From Leucobacter triazinivorans (GTDB taxonomy: Bacteria; Actinomycetota; Actinomycetes; Actinomycetales; Microbacteriaceae), in contig NZ_CP035806.1 in NCBI RefSeq assembly GCF_004208635.1, forward strand, positions 124,001 to 188,000: a stretch of DNA of 64,000 nucleotides, in the 5' to 3' direction. Below, in pieces: positions 1 through 8,454 of this stretch (position 1 is its first letter; each line of letters starts with the position of its first letter). Under the pieces are notes generated by a model, which was not told the DNA's origin, made no database searches, and saw nothing but the letters and a program-made list of their open reading frames with translations. The translations under genes were made by a program, and so were the position numbers.

Positions 1-1
1 G

Positions 2-1018
2 GACTTCGACTTCGAGTCGCAGGCGCTGGGCCAGGATGAAGCGGGCAACGACGTCTTCCTGCGCGACATCTGGCCGGACCCGGTCGAGGTGCAGAAGATC
101 GCCGACGAGTCGATCGACTCGGACATGTTCACCTCCAAGTACGCCACGGTCTTCGACGGCGATGAGCACTGGACCTCGCTGCCCACGCCCGACGGCAAGA
201 CCTTCGCGTGGGACGAGCGTTCGACCTACGTGCGCAAGGCGCCGTACTTCGACGGCATGCAGCTCGAGCCCTCGCCCGTGAGCGACATCTCCGGCGCGCG
301 CGTGCTGCTCAAGCTGGGCGACTCGGTCACCACCGACCACATCAGCCCCGCCGGCAGCTTCAAGGCGGAGACCCCGGCCGGTCAGTACCTCGTCGCCAAC
401 GGCATCGCCCCGAAGGACTTCAACACCTACGGCTCGCGTCGCGGTAACCACGAGGTGATGATCCGCGGCACCTTCGCGAACATCCGCATCCGCAATCAGC
501 TCCTCGCCGGCGAGAACGGCGGCGCGGGCGTCGAGGGCGGCTTCACCCGCGACTTCACGCAGGAGGGCGGTCCCCAGGCCTACGTCTACGACGCGGCTCA
601 GAACTACCAGGCGGCCGGGGTGCCCCTGGTGGTGCTCGGCGGCAAGGAGTACGGATCGGGATCCTCGCGCGACTGGGCCGCCAAGGGCACGAGCCTGCTG
701 GGCGTGAGGGCGGTCATCACCGAGAGCTTCGAGCGCATCCATCGCTCGAACCTGATCGGCATGGGCGTGCTTCCGCTGCAGTTCCCCCAGGGGCAGAGCG
801 CCGACGACCTCGGGCTCGACGGCACCGAGACCTTCGATATCTCCGGTGTGGAGCAGCTGAACGAGGGCATCACCCCGAAGACGGTCGCGGTCACCGCGAC
901 CAAGGCCGACGGCTCGCAGGTGGCCTTCGACGCGGTGGTGCGCATCGACACCCCGGGCGAGGCGGACTACTACCGCAACGGCGGCATTCTGCAGTACGTG
1001 CTGCGCTCGCTGGTGTAG
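2..1018 (+). CDS. acnA: Aconitate hydratase, C-terminal part (cut by window start)
   Basis: TCA-cycle enzyme that isomerises citrate and isocitrate using a 4Fe-4S cluster. Only the last 338 codons are here; the frame is already open at base 2, so the start lies outside the window. The visible part holds the end of the catalytic core ([11 protein letters not shown]) and the swivelling C-terminal domain with the [24 protein letters not shown] and [13 protein letters not shown] segments typical of the AcnA/IRP branch, the last carrying substrate-binding serine and arginine. It is followed by a hairpin and then dxs on the same strand. The family call is secure; the [4Fe-4S] cysteines are outside the window. 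Confidence 0.95.
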   Translation, partial: DFDFESQALGQDEAGNDVFLRDIWPDPVEVQKIADESIDSDMFTSKYATVFDGDEHWTSLPTPDGKTFAWDERSTYVRKAPYFDGMQLEPSPVSDISGARVLLKLGDSVTTDHISPAGSFKAETPAGQYLVANGIAPKDFNTYGSRRGNHEVMIRGTFANIRIRNQLLAGENGGAGVEGGFTRDFTQEGGPQAYVYDAAQNYQAAGVPLVVLGGKEYGSGSSRDWAAKGTSLLGVRAVITESFERIHRSNLIGMGVLPLQFPQGQSADDLGLDGTETFDISGVEQLNEGITPKTVAVTATKADGSQVAFDAVVRIDTPGEADYYRNGGILQYVLRSLV

Positions 1019-1034
1019 CCGCCGGCCGCGCGAC

Positions 1035-1063
1035 GGGCTCGGGGCTGCGCGCGTCCCGAGCCC
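1035..1063 (+). terminator. Hairpin after aconitase gene
   Basis: Perfect 9-bp arms (GGGCTCGGG at 1035-1043, CCCGAGCCC at 1055-1063) around an 11-base loop, 16 bases after the acnA stop. There is no T-run, as is common for high-GC actinobacterial terminators. It separates acnA from the dxs promoter. Confidence 0.55.
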
Positions 1064-1074
1064 ACCGCGGGCAG

Positions 1075-1080
1075 TAGACT
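1075..1080 (+). promoter_or_regulatory. -10 box of dxs, leaderless
   Basis: TAGACT ends six bases before the dxs ATG at 1087, so transcription should start at or next to the start codon. No Shine-Dalgarno sequence is visible. This is inferred from sequence spacing only. Confidence 0.55.
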
Positions 1081-1086
1081 GACGGC

Positions 1087-3024
1087 ATGCTTGAGGGTAT
1101 CGAGGGGCCGCGTGATCTGGACGGGCTGGATCCCGAAGAGCTGCGACAGCTCGCCGCCGAGATCCGGGAGTTCCTGATCGCCGAGGTCGCGAAGACCGGG
1201 GGCCATCTCGGGCCCAACCTCGGCGTGGTCGAGCTGACGATCGCCCTGCATCGCGTGTTCGACTCGCCGCGGGATCCCATCGTGTTCGACACGGGCCACC
1301 AGAGCTATGTGCACAAGCTGCTGACCGGGCGCAAGGACTTCGCCCGCCTGCGTCAGCGCGGGGGCCTCGCCGGATACCCGCAGCGAGCGGAGTCGCCGCA
1401 CGACGTGGTCGAGAGCTCGCACGCCTCGAGCTCGTTGAGCTGGGCGGACGGGATCTCGCGGGCATTCGCGCGCCGTGCAGTCGCGGACCCCGAACAGGGC
1501 GATCGCCATGTGGTCGCCGTCGTGGGCGACGGCGCGCTCACCGGGGGAATGACCTGGGAAGCGCTGAACAACATCACGGACGACAACGATCGCAACCTCG
1601 TGATCGTCGTCAACGACAACGGCCGCTCGTACGCGCCCACCATCGGCGGCATGGCCCGCTTCCTCAACTCGGTGCGCACGACGTCGAGCTACCGGGAGCT
1701 GCAGGAGGGGAGCGAGAAGCTCTTCTCGGCGTTCGGCACGCCGGGCCGCACGGTCTACCGCGCCGCCCGCGGTGCCATGCGCGGCATCGCGAGCCGCGCC
1801 TCGGGAAACCAGGATCTGTACTCCAACCTCGACATCAAGTACGTCGGCCCGGTCGACGGGCACGATCTCGAGGCGGTCGAGCAGGCGCTGCGGCAGGCGA
1901 AGGAGTACGGCAGGCCGGCGCTCGTGCACGTGATTACGGAGAAGGGCCGCGGATACGCGCCGGCCGAGAACGACCTCGCCGACCAGTTCCACTCCGTCGG
2001 ACGCATCGATCCGGGCAGCGGCGAGCCGATGCAGGAGTCGATCGGACGGAGCTGGACCTCCGTATTCCGCGAGCGGATCGTGGAGCTCGCCGAGGCCGAC
2101 GAGCGCATCGTGGGCCTCACCGCAGCGATGCTCGCTCCGACGGGGCTCGACCTGCTCGCGGAGCGCCACCCCGAGCGCGTGATCGACGTCGGCATCGCCG
2201 AACAGCACGCCGTGACGAGCGCGGCGGGCCTCGCCTACGGCGGCCTGCATCCCGTGGTCGCGATCTACGCGACCTTCATGAACCGCGCGTTCGACCAGCT
2301 GCTCATGGACGTGGCCCTGCACCGGGCCGGCGTGACGTTCGTGCTCGACCGGGCGGGGATCACCGGGCCGGACGGCGCGAGCCACAACGGAGTCTGGGAT
2401 CTCGCCACGCTGCAGATCGTCCCGGGCATCCGCATCGCCGCGCCGCGCGATGGGGCGACCCTGAGTGAGCTCCTGGGGGAGGCAGTGGCGGTCTCGGACG
2501 GCCCCACGGTCGTGCGGTACCCGAAGGGTGCGGCGGGCGCCCCGCTCCCGGCCCTGCACCGCACGGACGACGGCGTCGATGTGCTGCGCGAGGGCGATGC
2601 GGGCGAGTCGTCGAGCGACGTGCTCTTCGTGACGGTCGGGCCCATGGCGCGGGTGGCTCTGGAGGCCGCCGAGCTGCTCGCGGCGCAGGGGATCGACGCC
2701 ACCGTGATCGATCCGAGGTGGGTCGTGCCGGTATCGCGGTCGGTGATCGACTTCGCCCGATCCCACCGACTCGTCGTCAGCCTGGAGGACGGGATCCGCG
2801 TGGGCGGCGTGGGCACTCGGATCCGGCAGGCCCTCAGGGACGCCGGCGTGGACACCGGGGTGAGCGAGCTCGGCACCCCCGACGAGTTCCCCGAGCACGC
2901 GTCTCGCGGCGAGCTGCTCGAGGAGGCGGGCCTCACCGCCGCACGCATCGCCGCGGATGTGGCGGCTCAGGTGCGCGGCGAGCGGGTCCCGATCGCTCGC
3001 CCCGAGGGGCTCGCAGCCGACTGA
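1087..3024 (+). CDS. dxs: 1-deoxy-D-xylulose-5-phosphate synthase
   Basis: First enzyme of the MEP isoprenoid pathway; it condenses pyruvate and glyceraldehyde-3-phosphate using thiamine diphosphate. The 645-aa length is normal. The N-terminal transketolase-type domain shows GGHLGPNLGVVELT near residue 38, TGHQSYVHKLLTG near 69, and the ThDP/Mg motif from GDGALTGGM (148) to VVNDN. The second domain carries DVGIAEQHAVT with the catalytic glutamate, and a C-terminal transketolase domain follows. ATG 1087 is chosen because a -10 box lies six bases upstream. The gene is monocistronic in appearance; its stop codon lies inside a long inverted repeat shared with the convergent fadB gene. Confidence 0.97.
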   Translation: MLEGIEGPRDLDGLDPEELRQLAAEIREFLIAEVAKTGGHLGPNLGVVELTIALHRVFDSPRDPIVFDTGHQSYVHKLLTGRKDFARLRQRGGLAGYPQRAESPHDVVESSHASSSLSWADGISRAFARRAVADPEQGDRHVVAVVGDGALTGGMTWEALNNITDDNDRNLVIVVNDNGRSYAPTIGGMARFLNSVRTTSSYRELQEGSEKLFSAFGTPGRTVYRAARGAMRGIASRASGNQDLYSNLDIKYVGPVDGHDLEAVEQALRQAKEYGRPALVHVITEKGRGYAPAENDLADQFHSVGRIDPGSGEPMQESIGRSWTSVFRERIVELAEADERIVGLTAAMLAPTGLDLLAERHPERVIDVGIAEQHAVTSAAGLAYGGLHPVVAIYATFMNRAFDQLLMDVALHRAGVTFVLDRAGITGPDGASHNGVWDLATLQIVPGIRIAAPRDGATLSELLGEAVAVSDGPTVVRYPKGAAGAPLPALHRTDDGVDVLREGDAGESSSDVLFVTVGPMARVALEAAELLAAQGIDATVIDPRWVVPVSRSVIDFARSHRLVVSLEDGIRVGGVGTRIRQALRDAGVDTGVSELGTPDEFPEHASRGELLEEAGLTAARIAADVAAQVRGERVPIARPEGLAAD

Positions 3025-3084
3025 GCGAGCGGTGCGAGCCGAAACCTGATTTCTCTCGAGATTTCGGCTCGCACCGCTCGCTCA
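3022..3084. terminator. Perfect 23-bp inverted repeat, bidirectional terminator
   Basis: Arms 3022-3044 and 3062-3084 are exactly complementary over 23 bases (core GAGCGAGCGGTGCGAGCCGA) around a 17-base loop. The left arm begins at the dxs stop codon, and the right arm ends 14 bases from the fadB stop. It lies between convergent genes, so it most likely ends transcription from both sides. It is longer than needed for a terminator and could also be a dispersed genomic repeat. Confidence 0.75.
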
Positions 3085-3098
3085 ACCGGCGGCCGGCG

Positions 3099-5234
3099 CT
3101 AGTGCGCTCCCGCGATGCGGGGCTCGTGGAACGCCCGCCCGAAGGTGCGCTCGCTCGCTCCCACGCGATCCAGGTACGGGGTTGCGCCCCCGGCCTGGAA
3201 CGGCCAGCCCGCGCCGAGGATCAAGCACAGGTCGATGTCCTCGGCCGCTGCGACCACGCCCTCGTCGAGCATGATCCGGATCTCGCCCGCAAGCTCGTCC
3301 TCGACCCGCCGCAGGATCTCCTCTTCGCTCACCGGGGTCTTGCCCAGTGCCACGGCCTTCTTCCCGGCCTTCGAGAGATCCTCGACCTTGCCCAGCTTGG
3401 TCTTGTTCAGCGGCTCCTCGACCTCTGCCAGGCGGTGCAGATTCTCCGACGCGTAGAAGCGCTCGGGGAACGCGCCGACCATCGTGTCCTGCACGTGAGC
3501 GGCGACCTTCCAGCCGACCAGGTCGATCAGCTCGAACGGCCCCATCGGCAGACCGATGGGCGCGAGCGCACGCTCCACCACCGGCATCGGCGTTCCCTCG
3601 TCGAGGGCCCGCGCCGCCTCGCCCATCACCTTTGCGAGGAGGCGATTGACCACGAAGCCGGGCCGGTCCGCGGTGATGACCGCGCTCTTGCCGAGCTTCT
3701 TGGCGACCGCCATCGCGGTCGCCAGCGTCGCGTCGTCGGTGCTCGGCGTCTTGACGACCTCGATGAGGGGCATCACCGCGACCGGGTTGAAGAAGTGGAA
3801 TCCGACGAGCCGCTCGGGGTGCTCGAGTTGCGCCCCGATCTCTTCGACCGACAGCGAAGAGGTGTTGGTCGCGATCACGGCCTCGGGGGAGATGATCGGC
3901 TCGATCTCGGCGAAGACCTGCTGCTTCACGCCGAGTTCCTCGAAGACGGCTTCGATCACCCAGTCGCAGTCTGCATAGCGGGTCTTGTCGGTCGTTCCGC
4001 TGACAAGCGCCCGGACCTGGTTTGCGTCGTCCGCGGTCAGCCGGCCCTTCTCCTGCATCTTGTCGATCTCGCCACGGATGTACGCGAGACCCTTGTCGAC
4101 GCGCGACTGGTCGAGGTCGGTGATGAGCACGGGCACCCGCAGCTTGCGTGCGAAGAGCAGCGCGAACTGGCTGGCCATCAGGCCCGCCCCGATCACGCCG
4201 ACCTTCTTGACGGGCTTCGCGAGCTCCTTTTCAGGAGCGCCGGCGGGACGCTTCGCGCGCTTCTGCACGAGATCGAAGGCGTAGATCGAGGCGGCGAACT
4301 GATCGCCCGAGATCAGCTCGGCGAGCGCCTCGTCCTCGCGCTCGAACCCGCGCTCGAGATCGTTGTCCTTGGCTGCGCTGAGCAGATCGAGCGCAATGTA
4401 GGGCGCCTTGGCCGCCGTGCCCATGCGCGCCTTCAACGTGTCGCGCGCGATCTTGATCGCGGCCGGCCACTTGGTGAGGCGCTCGAGCTTTCCGGGCACG
4501 TTCGGACGATCGACCTTCACCGCTCCCGTGATCACGCCATCGGCCCACGCGACGGACCGCTCGATGAAGCTGGCGGCTCCGAACATCACGTCGAAGAGCC
4601 CGAGTTCTCGGGCCTGCTTCGGCTTGAGCATGCGGTTGTTCTTGAGCGGGTTCGAGACGATGACCTCGAGCGCGTTCTCGATGCCGATGAGGTTCGGCAC
4701 GATGGTGGCGCCACCCCAGCCCGGGATGATCCCGAGGAACACCTCGGGGAAGGCGAGAGCCGCGGCCGACGAGTCGAGGGTGCGGTAGTCGCAGTGGAGC
4801 GCGATCTCCATCGCACCGCCGAGCGCGAGACCGTTGACGAAGGCGAACGAGGGCACGCCCAGCGTGCCGAGCTTGCCGAGCACGAAGTGCCCGTACTGCG
4901 CCATCAGGCGGGCGTTCTCCTCGGTGGCGAGGGTCGAGACCTTCGAGAGGTCGGCGCCGGCCGCGAAGATGAACGGCTTTCCGGTAATCGCCAGCGCGGC
5001 GATCTCACCGGATGCCGCGCGTTCGCGCTGCGCGTCGAGCACTCGCGCGAGGCCCTGCAGCGTGCGCGGGCCGAGCGTGTTGGGGCGCGTGTGGTCGCGA
5101 CCGTTGTCGAGGGTGACGAGCGCCAGCGTGCCCCCGGAGGGGAGTGCGATGTCGCGTACGAACGATTCGGTGACGACCTCGTCGGCTGAGGCCTCGATGA
5201 TGGGCGTGAAGTCGATGCTGCTGTAGTCGGTCAT
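3099..5234 (-). CDS. fadB: Bifunctional enoyl-CoA hydratase / 3-hydroxyacyl-CoA dehydrogenase
   Basis: Catalyses the hydration and NAD-dependent oxidation steps of fatty-acid beta-oxidation. The 711-aa protein has an N-terminal crotonase domain (about 30-230) with the oxyanion segment FAAGADLS (90-97) and catalytic glutamates near 143 (GGAMEIALHCDYR) and 164 (FPEVFLG). A Rossmann domain follows, starting at KVGVIGAGLMASQ (about 345), then the C-terminal 3-hydroxyacyl-CoA dehydrogenase domain with GFHFFNPV and DRPGFVVNRLL. It starts six bases after the fadA stop on the same strand, so the two form the usual alpha/beta subunit operon. Its 3' end faces dxs across a shared palindrome. Confidence 0.95.
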   Translation of the reverse strand: MTDYSSIDFTPIIEASADEVVTESFVRDIALPSGGTLALVTLDNGRDHTRPNTLGPRTLQGLARVLDAQRERAASGEIAALAITGKPFIFAAGADLSKVSTLATEENARLMAQYGHFVLGKLGTLGVPSFAFVNGLALGGAMEIALHCDYRTLDSSAAALAFPEVFLGIIPGWGGATIVPNLIGIENALEVIVSNPLKNNRMLKPKQARELGLFDVMFGAASFIERSVAWADGVITGAVKVDRPNVPGKLERLTKWPAAIKIARDTLKARMGTAAKAPYIALDLLSAAKDNDLERGFEREDEALAELISGDQFAASIYAFDLVQKRAKRPAGAPEKELAKPVKKVGVIGAGLMASQFALLFARKLRVPVLITDLDQSRVDKGLAYIRGEIDKMQEKGRLTADDANQVRALVSGTTDKTRYADCDWVIEAVFEELGVKQQVFAEIEPIISPEAVIATNTSSLSVEEIGAQLEHPERLVGFHFFNPVAVMPLIEVVKTPSTDDATLATAMAVAKKLGKSAVITADRPGFVVNRLLAKVMGEAARALDEGTPMPVVERALAPIGLPMGPFELIDLVGWKVAAHVQDTMVGAFPERFYASENLHRLAEVEEPLNKTKLGKVEDLSKAGKKAVALGKTPVSEEEILRRVEDELAGEIRIMLDEGVVAAAEDIDLCLILGAGWPFQAGGATPYLDRVGASERTFGRAFHEPRIAGAH

Positions 5235-5240
5235 GGCTGC

Positions 5241-6443
5241 CTACTTGCCCTTCTTGCCGTCGAAGCGGGGGTTCTCCCAGATGGCGGTGCCGCCCTGTCC
5301 CAGACCGACGCACATCGCGGTGACGCCGTAGCGCACGTCGGGGCGCTGCTCGAACTGCCGGGCCAGCTGGATCATGAGCCGCACACCGGAGGCGGCGAGC
5401 GGGTGGCCGAACGCGATGGCGCCGCCCCAGGGGTTGACGCGCGGGTCGTCGTCGGCGATCCCGAAGTGGTCGGTGAAGGAGAGCACCTGCACGGCGAAGG
5501 CCTCGTTGAGTTCGAAGAGCCCGATGTCGTCGATACCGAGACCGGCACGCCGCAGCGCCTTCTCGGTCGACGGCACGGGCCCGAGCCCCATCACCTCCGG
5601 CTGCACGCCCGCGAACCCGAATCCGACGAGCTTCATCTTGGCGGTGAGCCCGAGTTCCTTAGCGGTATCGGCGCCGGCGAGGAGTGACACGGTTGCTCCG
5701 TCGGTGAGCGGCGAGGCGTTGCCCGCGGTGACCCGTCCGTGCGGCCGGAAGGGGGTCTTGAGCCCCGCGAGACCCTCCATAGTGGTCTCGGGGCGCCGGC
5801 CCTCGTCCTCGGTCGCGAGCCCCCAGCCCGCTCCCGAGCGCGTCGCCACCGGAACGAGGTCGGCCTGGATGTCCCCGCGATCGTAAGCGGCCTGCACCTT
5901 GTGCTGGCTCAGCATCCCGAAGCGGTCGGCGCGCTCCTTGGTGAGATCCGGGAAGCGGTCGTGCAGCCGCTCGGCGGTGATCCCCATGTTCAGCGCGTCG
6001 GGGCTGACGAGCTTCTCGGCGACGAACCGGGGATTGGGATCGGCATCGAGACCGATGGGGTGGCGCCCCATGTGCTCCACGCCTCCGGCGATCGCCAGGT
6101 CGTACTGCCCCGCACCGATTGCGGCTCCCATGAACGAGGCCACCGTGAGCGCCCCGGCGCACATGCGGTCGAGCGCGAATCCCGGCACCGTGACGGGCAG
6201 GCCGGCGAGGATCGCCACCGTGCGGCCGAGGGTCAGCCCTTGATCGCCCTGCTGGGTCGTCGCGGCGATGCCCACGTCATCGATGCGGTCGAGCGGGAGG
6301 TCCGGGTGGCGTTCGAGCAATCCCTGCAGCGCCTTGACGGCAAGGTCGTCGGCCCGCGTTCCCGCGTACATTCCCTTTTCTCCAGCGCGTCCGAACGGGG
6401 TGCGCACCCCGTCTACGAACACGACCTCTCTCATTGCGGCCAC
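5241..6443 (-). CDS. fadA: Acetyl-CoA C-acyltransferase (3-ketoacyl-CoA thiolase)
   Basis: Performs the thiolytic cleavage that ends each beta-oxidation round and partners the downstream FadB. The 400-aa protein shows the nucleophile Cys95 in DRMCAGALT, the active-site His near 347 in GGAIAFGHPLAASG, and the second catalytic Cys near 378 in TAMCVGLGQGG. The start is uncertain. GTG 6443 has a GGAGG only four bases away; ATG 6434 (MREVVFVDG) would lie 13 bases from the same GGAGG. A candidate promoter and operator lie at 6480-6498. Confidence 0.95.
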   Translation of the reverse strand: MAAMREVVFVDGVRTPFGRAGEKGMYAGTRADDLAVKALQGLLERHPDLPLDRIDDVGIAATTQQGDQGLTLGRTVAILAGLPVTVPGFALDRMCAGALTVASFMGAAIGAGQYDLAIAGGVEHMGRHPIGLDADPNPRFVAEKLVSPDALNMGITAERLHDRFPDLTKERADRFGMLSQHKVQAAYDRGDIQADLVPVATRSGAGWGLATEDEGRRPETTMEGLAGLKTPFRPHGRVTAGNASPLTDGATVSLLAGADTAKELGLTAKMKLVGFGFAGVQPEVMGLGPVPSTEKALRRAGLGIDDIGLFELNEAFAVQVLSFTDHFGIADDDPRVNPWGGAIAFGHPLAASGVRLMIQLARQFEQRPDVRYGVTAMCVGLGQGGTAIWENPRFDGKKGK

Positions 6444-6479
6444 TTCGCCTCCATAGGTATGTGAACTGCGTCCCCACCC

Positions 6480-6498
6480 ATCCTAGAGACGCAGTCTC
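6480..6498 (-). promoter_or_regulatory. Candidate fadAB promoter and operator
   Basis: On the minus strand a TAGGAT -10 box (6485 to 6480) directly abuts an inverted repeat, GAGAC-GCA-GTCTC (6486-6498). The repeat lies between -10 and -35, a position where a repressor would block RNA polymerase. A TetR- or GntR-type fatty-acid regulator is the obvious guess, but no such regulator is encoded nearby. Confidence 0.4.
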
Positions 6499-6518
6499 AC
6501 TTTTGGGAGCCTCCGTCA

Positions 6519-6534
6519 GGATTCACGGGAATCC
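6519..6534 (-). terminator. Short hairpin after rnd
   Basis: GGATTC and GAATCC (6-bp arms, four-base loop) lie 25 bases beyond the rnd stop on the minus strand. This is a weak terminator candidate between rnd and fadA; it has no T-run after it. Confidence 0.3.
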
Positions 6535-6558
6535 GGTGCATCTCGCGAAAAAATGTTA

Positions 6559-7743
6559 TTAGAAGTCTACAAATGACGCTGCGATAATTGGTGTAGTTAT
6601 GCCAATCTGCCAGTCCCTCGCTCCGAGCTCCTTGAGACGGAGTGCGATTGCGTCCGGAGTTGGCGGGACCGGTGGCATCCACGTCACGGCACGGAGATGG
6701 TCGGGCGTCAGCAGATTCTCTACGGGGATGTGCCGGCGCTCGGCCTCGGCGACGATGCCCGCTCGGGCTGCGGCCAGACGCGCTGCGGCCTCGGGGTGGC
6801 GTTGCGGCCATCCGCGGTGGTGAGGAATCGAGCCGGGCTCGCGCGTCTTCGGCCCCGGCAGATCGTCGGTCGTCTTGCCCGCGAGCACGGCTCTCCACCA
6901 ACGGTCGAGTTCGGTGCGGCTGGCTCGTCCGCGGAAGGCCTGCAGACGCGCGAGATCGTTCCGGGAACGGGGATTCGCGGCCGCTGCGGCCACGATCGAG
7001 GCGTCGGGGATCAGACGTCCCGGGGCCAGATCCCGCTCCCTGGCGAGTGCGTCGCGGGCGAGCCAGAGCTCGCGCGCGATCGCGAGCGAGCGCGGGGTCC
7101 GCAGAGCGTGGCCGCCCGAGAGCTTGCGCCAGGGCTCGGCCGGCCGAGGCTTCTCCGGGCGCGTGCGCACCGCTTCGAACTCCTGAAGCGCGAAGTCGGT
7201 CTTCCCCTGCTGTTCGAGATCGCGCAGCACGGCGTCTCTGAGGTCGGGCAGGAGTGCGACATCGAGTGCCGCGTACTCCAGCCAGGGCTCGGGCAGGGGG
7301 CGCTGAGACCAGTCGGCTGCGGAGTGCGCCTTCTCCAGTGCGATCCCGAGGAGCGACTCCACGATGGATCCGAGCCCCACTCGCTCGTACCCGAGGAGTC
7401 GCGCGGCGAGCTCCGTGTCGAACAGCGTCGGCGGACGCAGCCCGAGCGCGTCGAGGCAGGGGATGTCCTGGCTCGCCGCGTGCAGGATCCACTCCTCGTC
7501 GCCGACCGCCTCGGCCAGCGGGGCGAAGCTGCTCAGTTCCGTCGGGTCGAACAGGAACGGACGCGCCCCGCGGCGGAACATCTGCACGAGATACGCCTCG
7601 GCGCCGTAGCGGAAGCCCGATGCGCGCTCGGCATCGACCCCGATCGGGCCGGATCCGGACGCGAGCGCTTCTGCGGCGCGCTCGAGTTCGCGGTCGTCGG
7701 TGACGAGCGACCAGTTCGTGTCGAGTTCGGACTGCTCGACCAT
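6559..7743 (-). CDS. rnd: RNase D-like 3'-5' exoribonuclease with HRDC domain
   Basis: A DEDD-family 3'-5' exonuclease acting on structured RNA such as tRNA precursors. In the 394-aa protein the DxE motif is at GPIGVDAERASG, the second acidic motif at LHAASQDIPCLDALG, and the DEDDy motif at WLEYAALDVALLPDLRD. HRDC helices occupy roughly 210-290. It follows DUF3000 with a three-base gap, a pairing common in actinobacteria. The last 15 or so codons (GITTPIIAASFVDF) and the sequence after them are much richer in A+T than the surroundings, which suggests that the 3' end was replaced or eroded. Confidence 0.92.
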   Translation of the reverse strand: MVEQSELDTNWSLVTDDRELERAAEALASGSGPIGVDAERASGFRYGAEAYLVQMFRRGARPFLFDPTELSSFAPLAEAVGDEEWILHAASQDIPCLDALGLRPPTLFDTELAARLLGYERVGLGSIVESLLGIALEKAHSAADWSQRPLPEPWLEYAALDVALLPDLRDAVLRDLEQQGKTDFALQEFEAVRTRPEKPRPAEPWRKLSGGHALRTPRSLAIARELWLARDALARERDLAPGRLIPDASIVAAAAANPRSRNDLARLQAFRGRASRTELDRWWRAVLAGKTTDDLPGPKTREPGSIPHHRGWPQRHPEAAARLAAARAGIVAEAERRHIPVENLLTPDHLRAVTWMPPVPPTPDAIALRLKELGARDWQIGITTPIIAASFVDF

Positions 7744-7746
7744 CGG

Positions 7747-8319
7747 TTAGACGCCCTCGCCATGAGGCAGGCCGGCGAGCAGGCACAGGAGTTCGGACCA
7801 GGCCTCCGCGTGTGCGGCGAAGTCGGTGCCGAGCGGGGTCCACGACGCCCGCAACTCGATCTGCGCGGCATCGCCCTGCGCCTCCAGCGTTCCGAATCCG
7901 CTCGACAGCGTCTTCGTCGCGGTCCCGGAGAGGTAGGTGTAGTCGGTGCCCCGCGCATCGAGCGCGTCGACCAGCCATGACCAGGCCACATCCGAGATGA
8001 AGGGATCGACGCCGATCTCGACCTCGAGCGGCGCCTGCGCGAAGCATACGACTCGGAACGGCGAGCCCCACTCGTCGGCAGAAGCGGGATCGCGCATCAG
8101 CACGAAGCGACCGGCCCCGTGGTGGGAGTCGATCGTGCCCTCGGGAGTCAGTCCGCGACGGGGGCCGCGGGCGACGCCTGCGGCAAGCGCGATCGACTGC
8201 GGCGCGATGCGCTCGGGGGCGGGGATCTCCTCGACAACGAGTTCGGCTCGCAGCCGCGCCTCACGGATCTGTTCGGCGGCGACACTGAATTCAACGGACT
8301 CTTGCCCGATCCTTGCCAT
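7747..8319 (-). CDS. DUF3000 domain-containing protein
   Basis: An uncharacterised actinobacterial protein normally encoded just upstream of the HRDC ribonuclease, as here. ATG 8319 is preferred (MARIGQESVEF, 190 aa); the frame runs further upstream but that extension is low-complexity and crosses the promoter. Conserved-looking segments are RLRAELVVEEIPAPERIAP near the N terminus and SDVAWSWLVDALDARG in the middle, then THASW-like and LLCLLAGLPHGEGV parts. No catalytic motif, signal peptide or membrane segment is seen. Function is unknown; the tight linkage to rnd suggests an RNA-related role, but that is inference. Confidence 0.85.
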   Translation of the reverse strand: MARIGQESVEFSVAAEQIREARLRAELVVEEIPAPERIAPQSIALAAGVARGPRRGLTPEGTIDSHHGAGRFVLMRDPASADEWGSPFRVVCFAQAPLEVEIGVDPFISDVAWSWLVDALDARGTDYTYLSGTATKTLSSGFGTLEAQGDAAQIELRASWTPLGTDFAAHAEAWSELLCLLAGLPHGEGV

Positions 8320-8327
8320 CACACGGG

Positions 8328-8341
8328 AAACTCTAGAGTTT
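8328..8341. promoter_or_regulatory. 14-bp perfect palindrome over the DUF3000-rnd promoter
   Basis: AAACTCTAGAGTTT reads the same on both strands. It contains TAGAGT, a good -10 box, in both directions. On the minus strand that box lies 10 bases before the DUF3000 ATG. It could be a promoter, an operator, or both. Confidence 0.45.
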
Positions 8342-8454
8342 GCTGAGAACGGCGACCGGGTGCCACGCCGGGAAGCAGCCGATCCCCGCCGCCGGATGGT
8401 GTCTTCCCGCAGCCCGATGGCATCCCGGCGCCGGCCGCGAGTAGAGTCGTGGGT

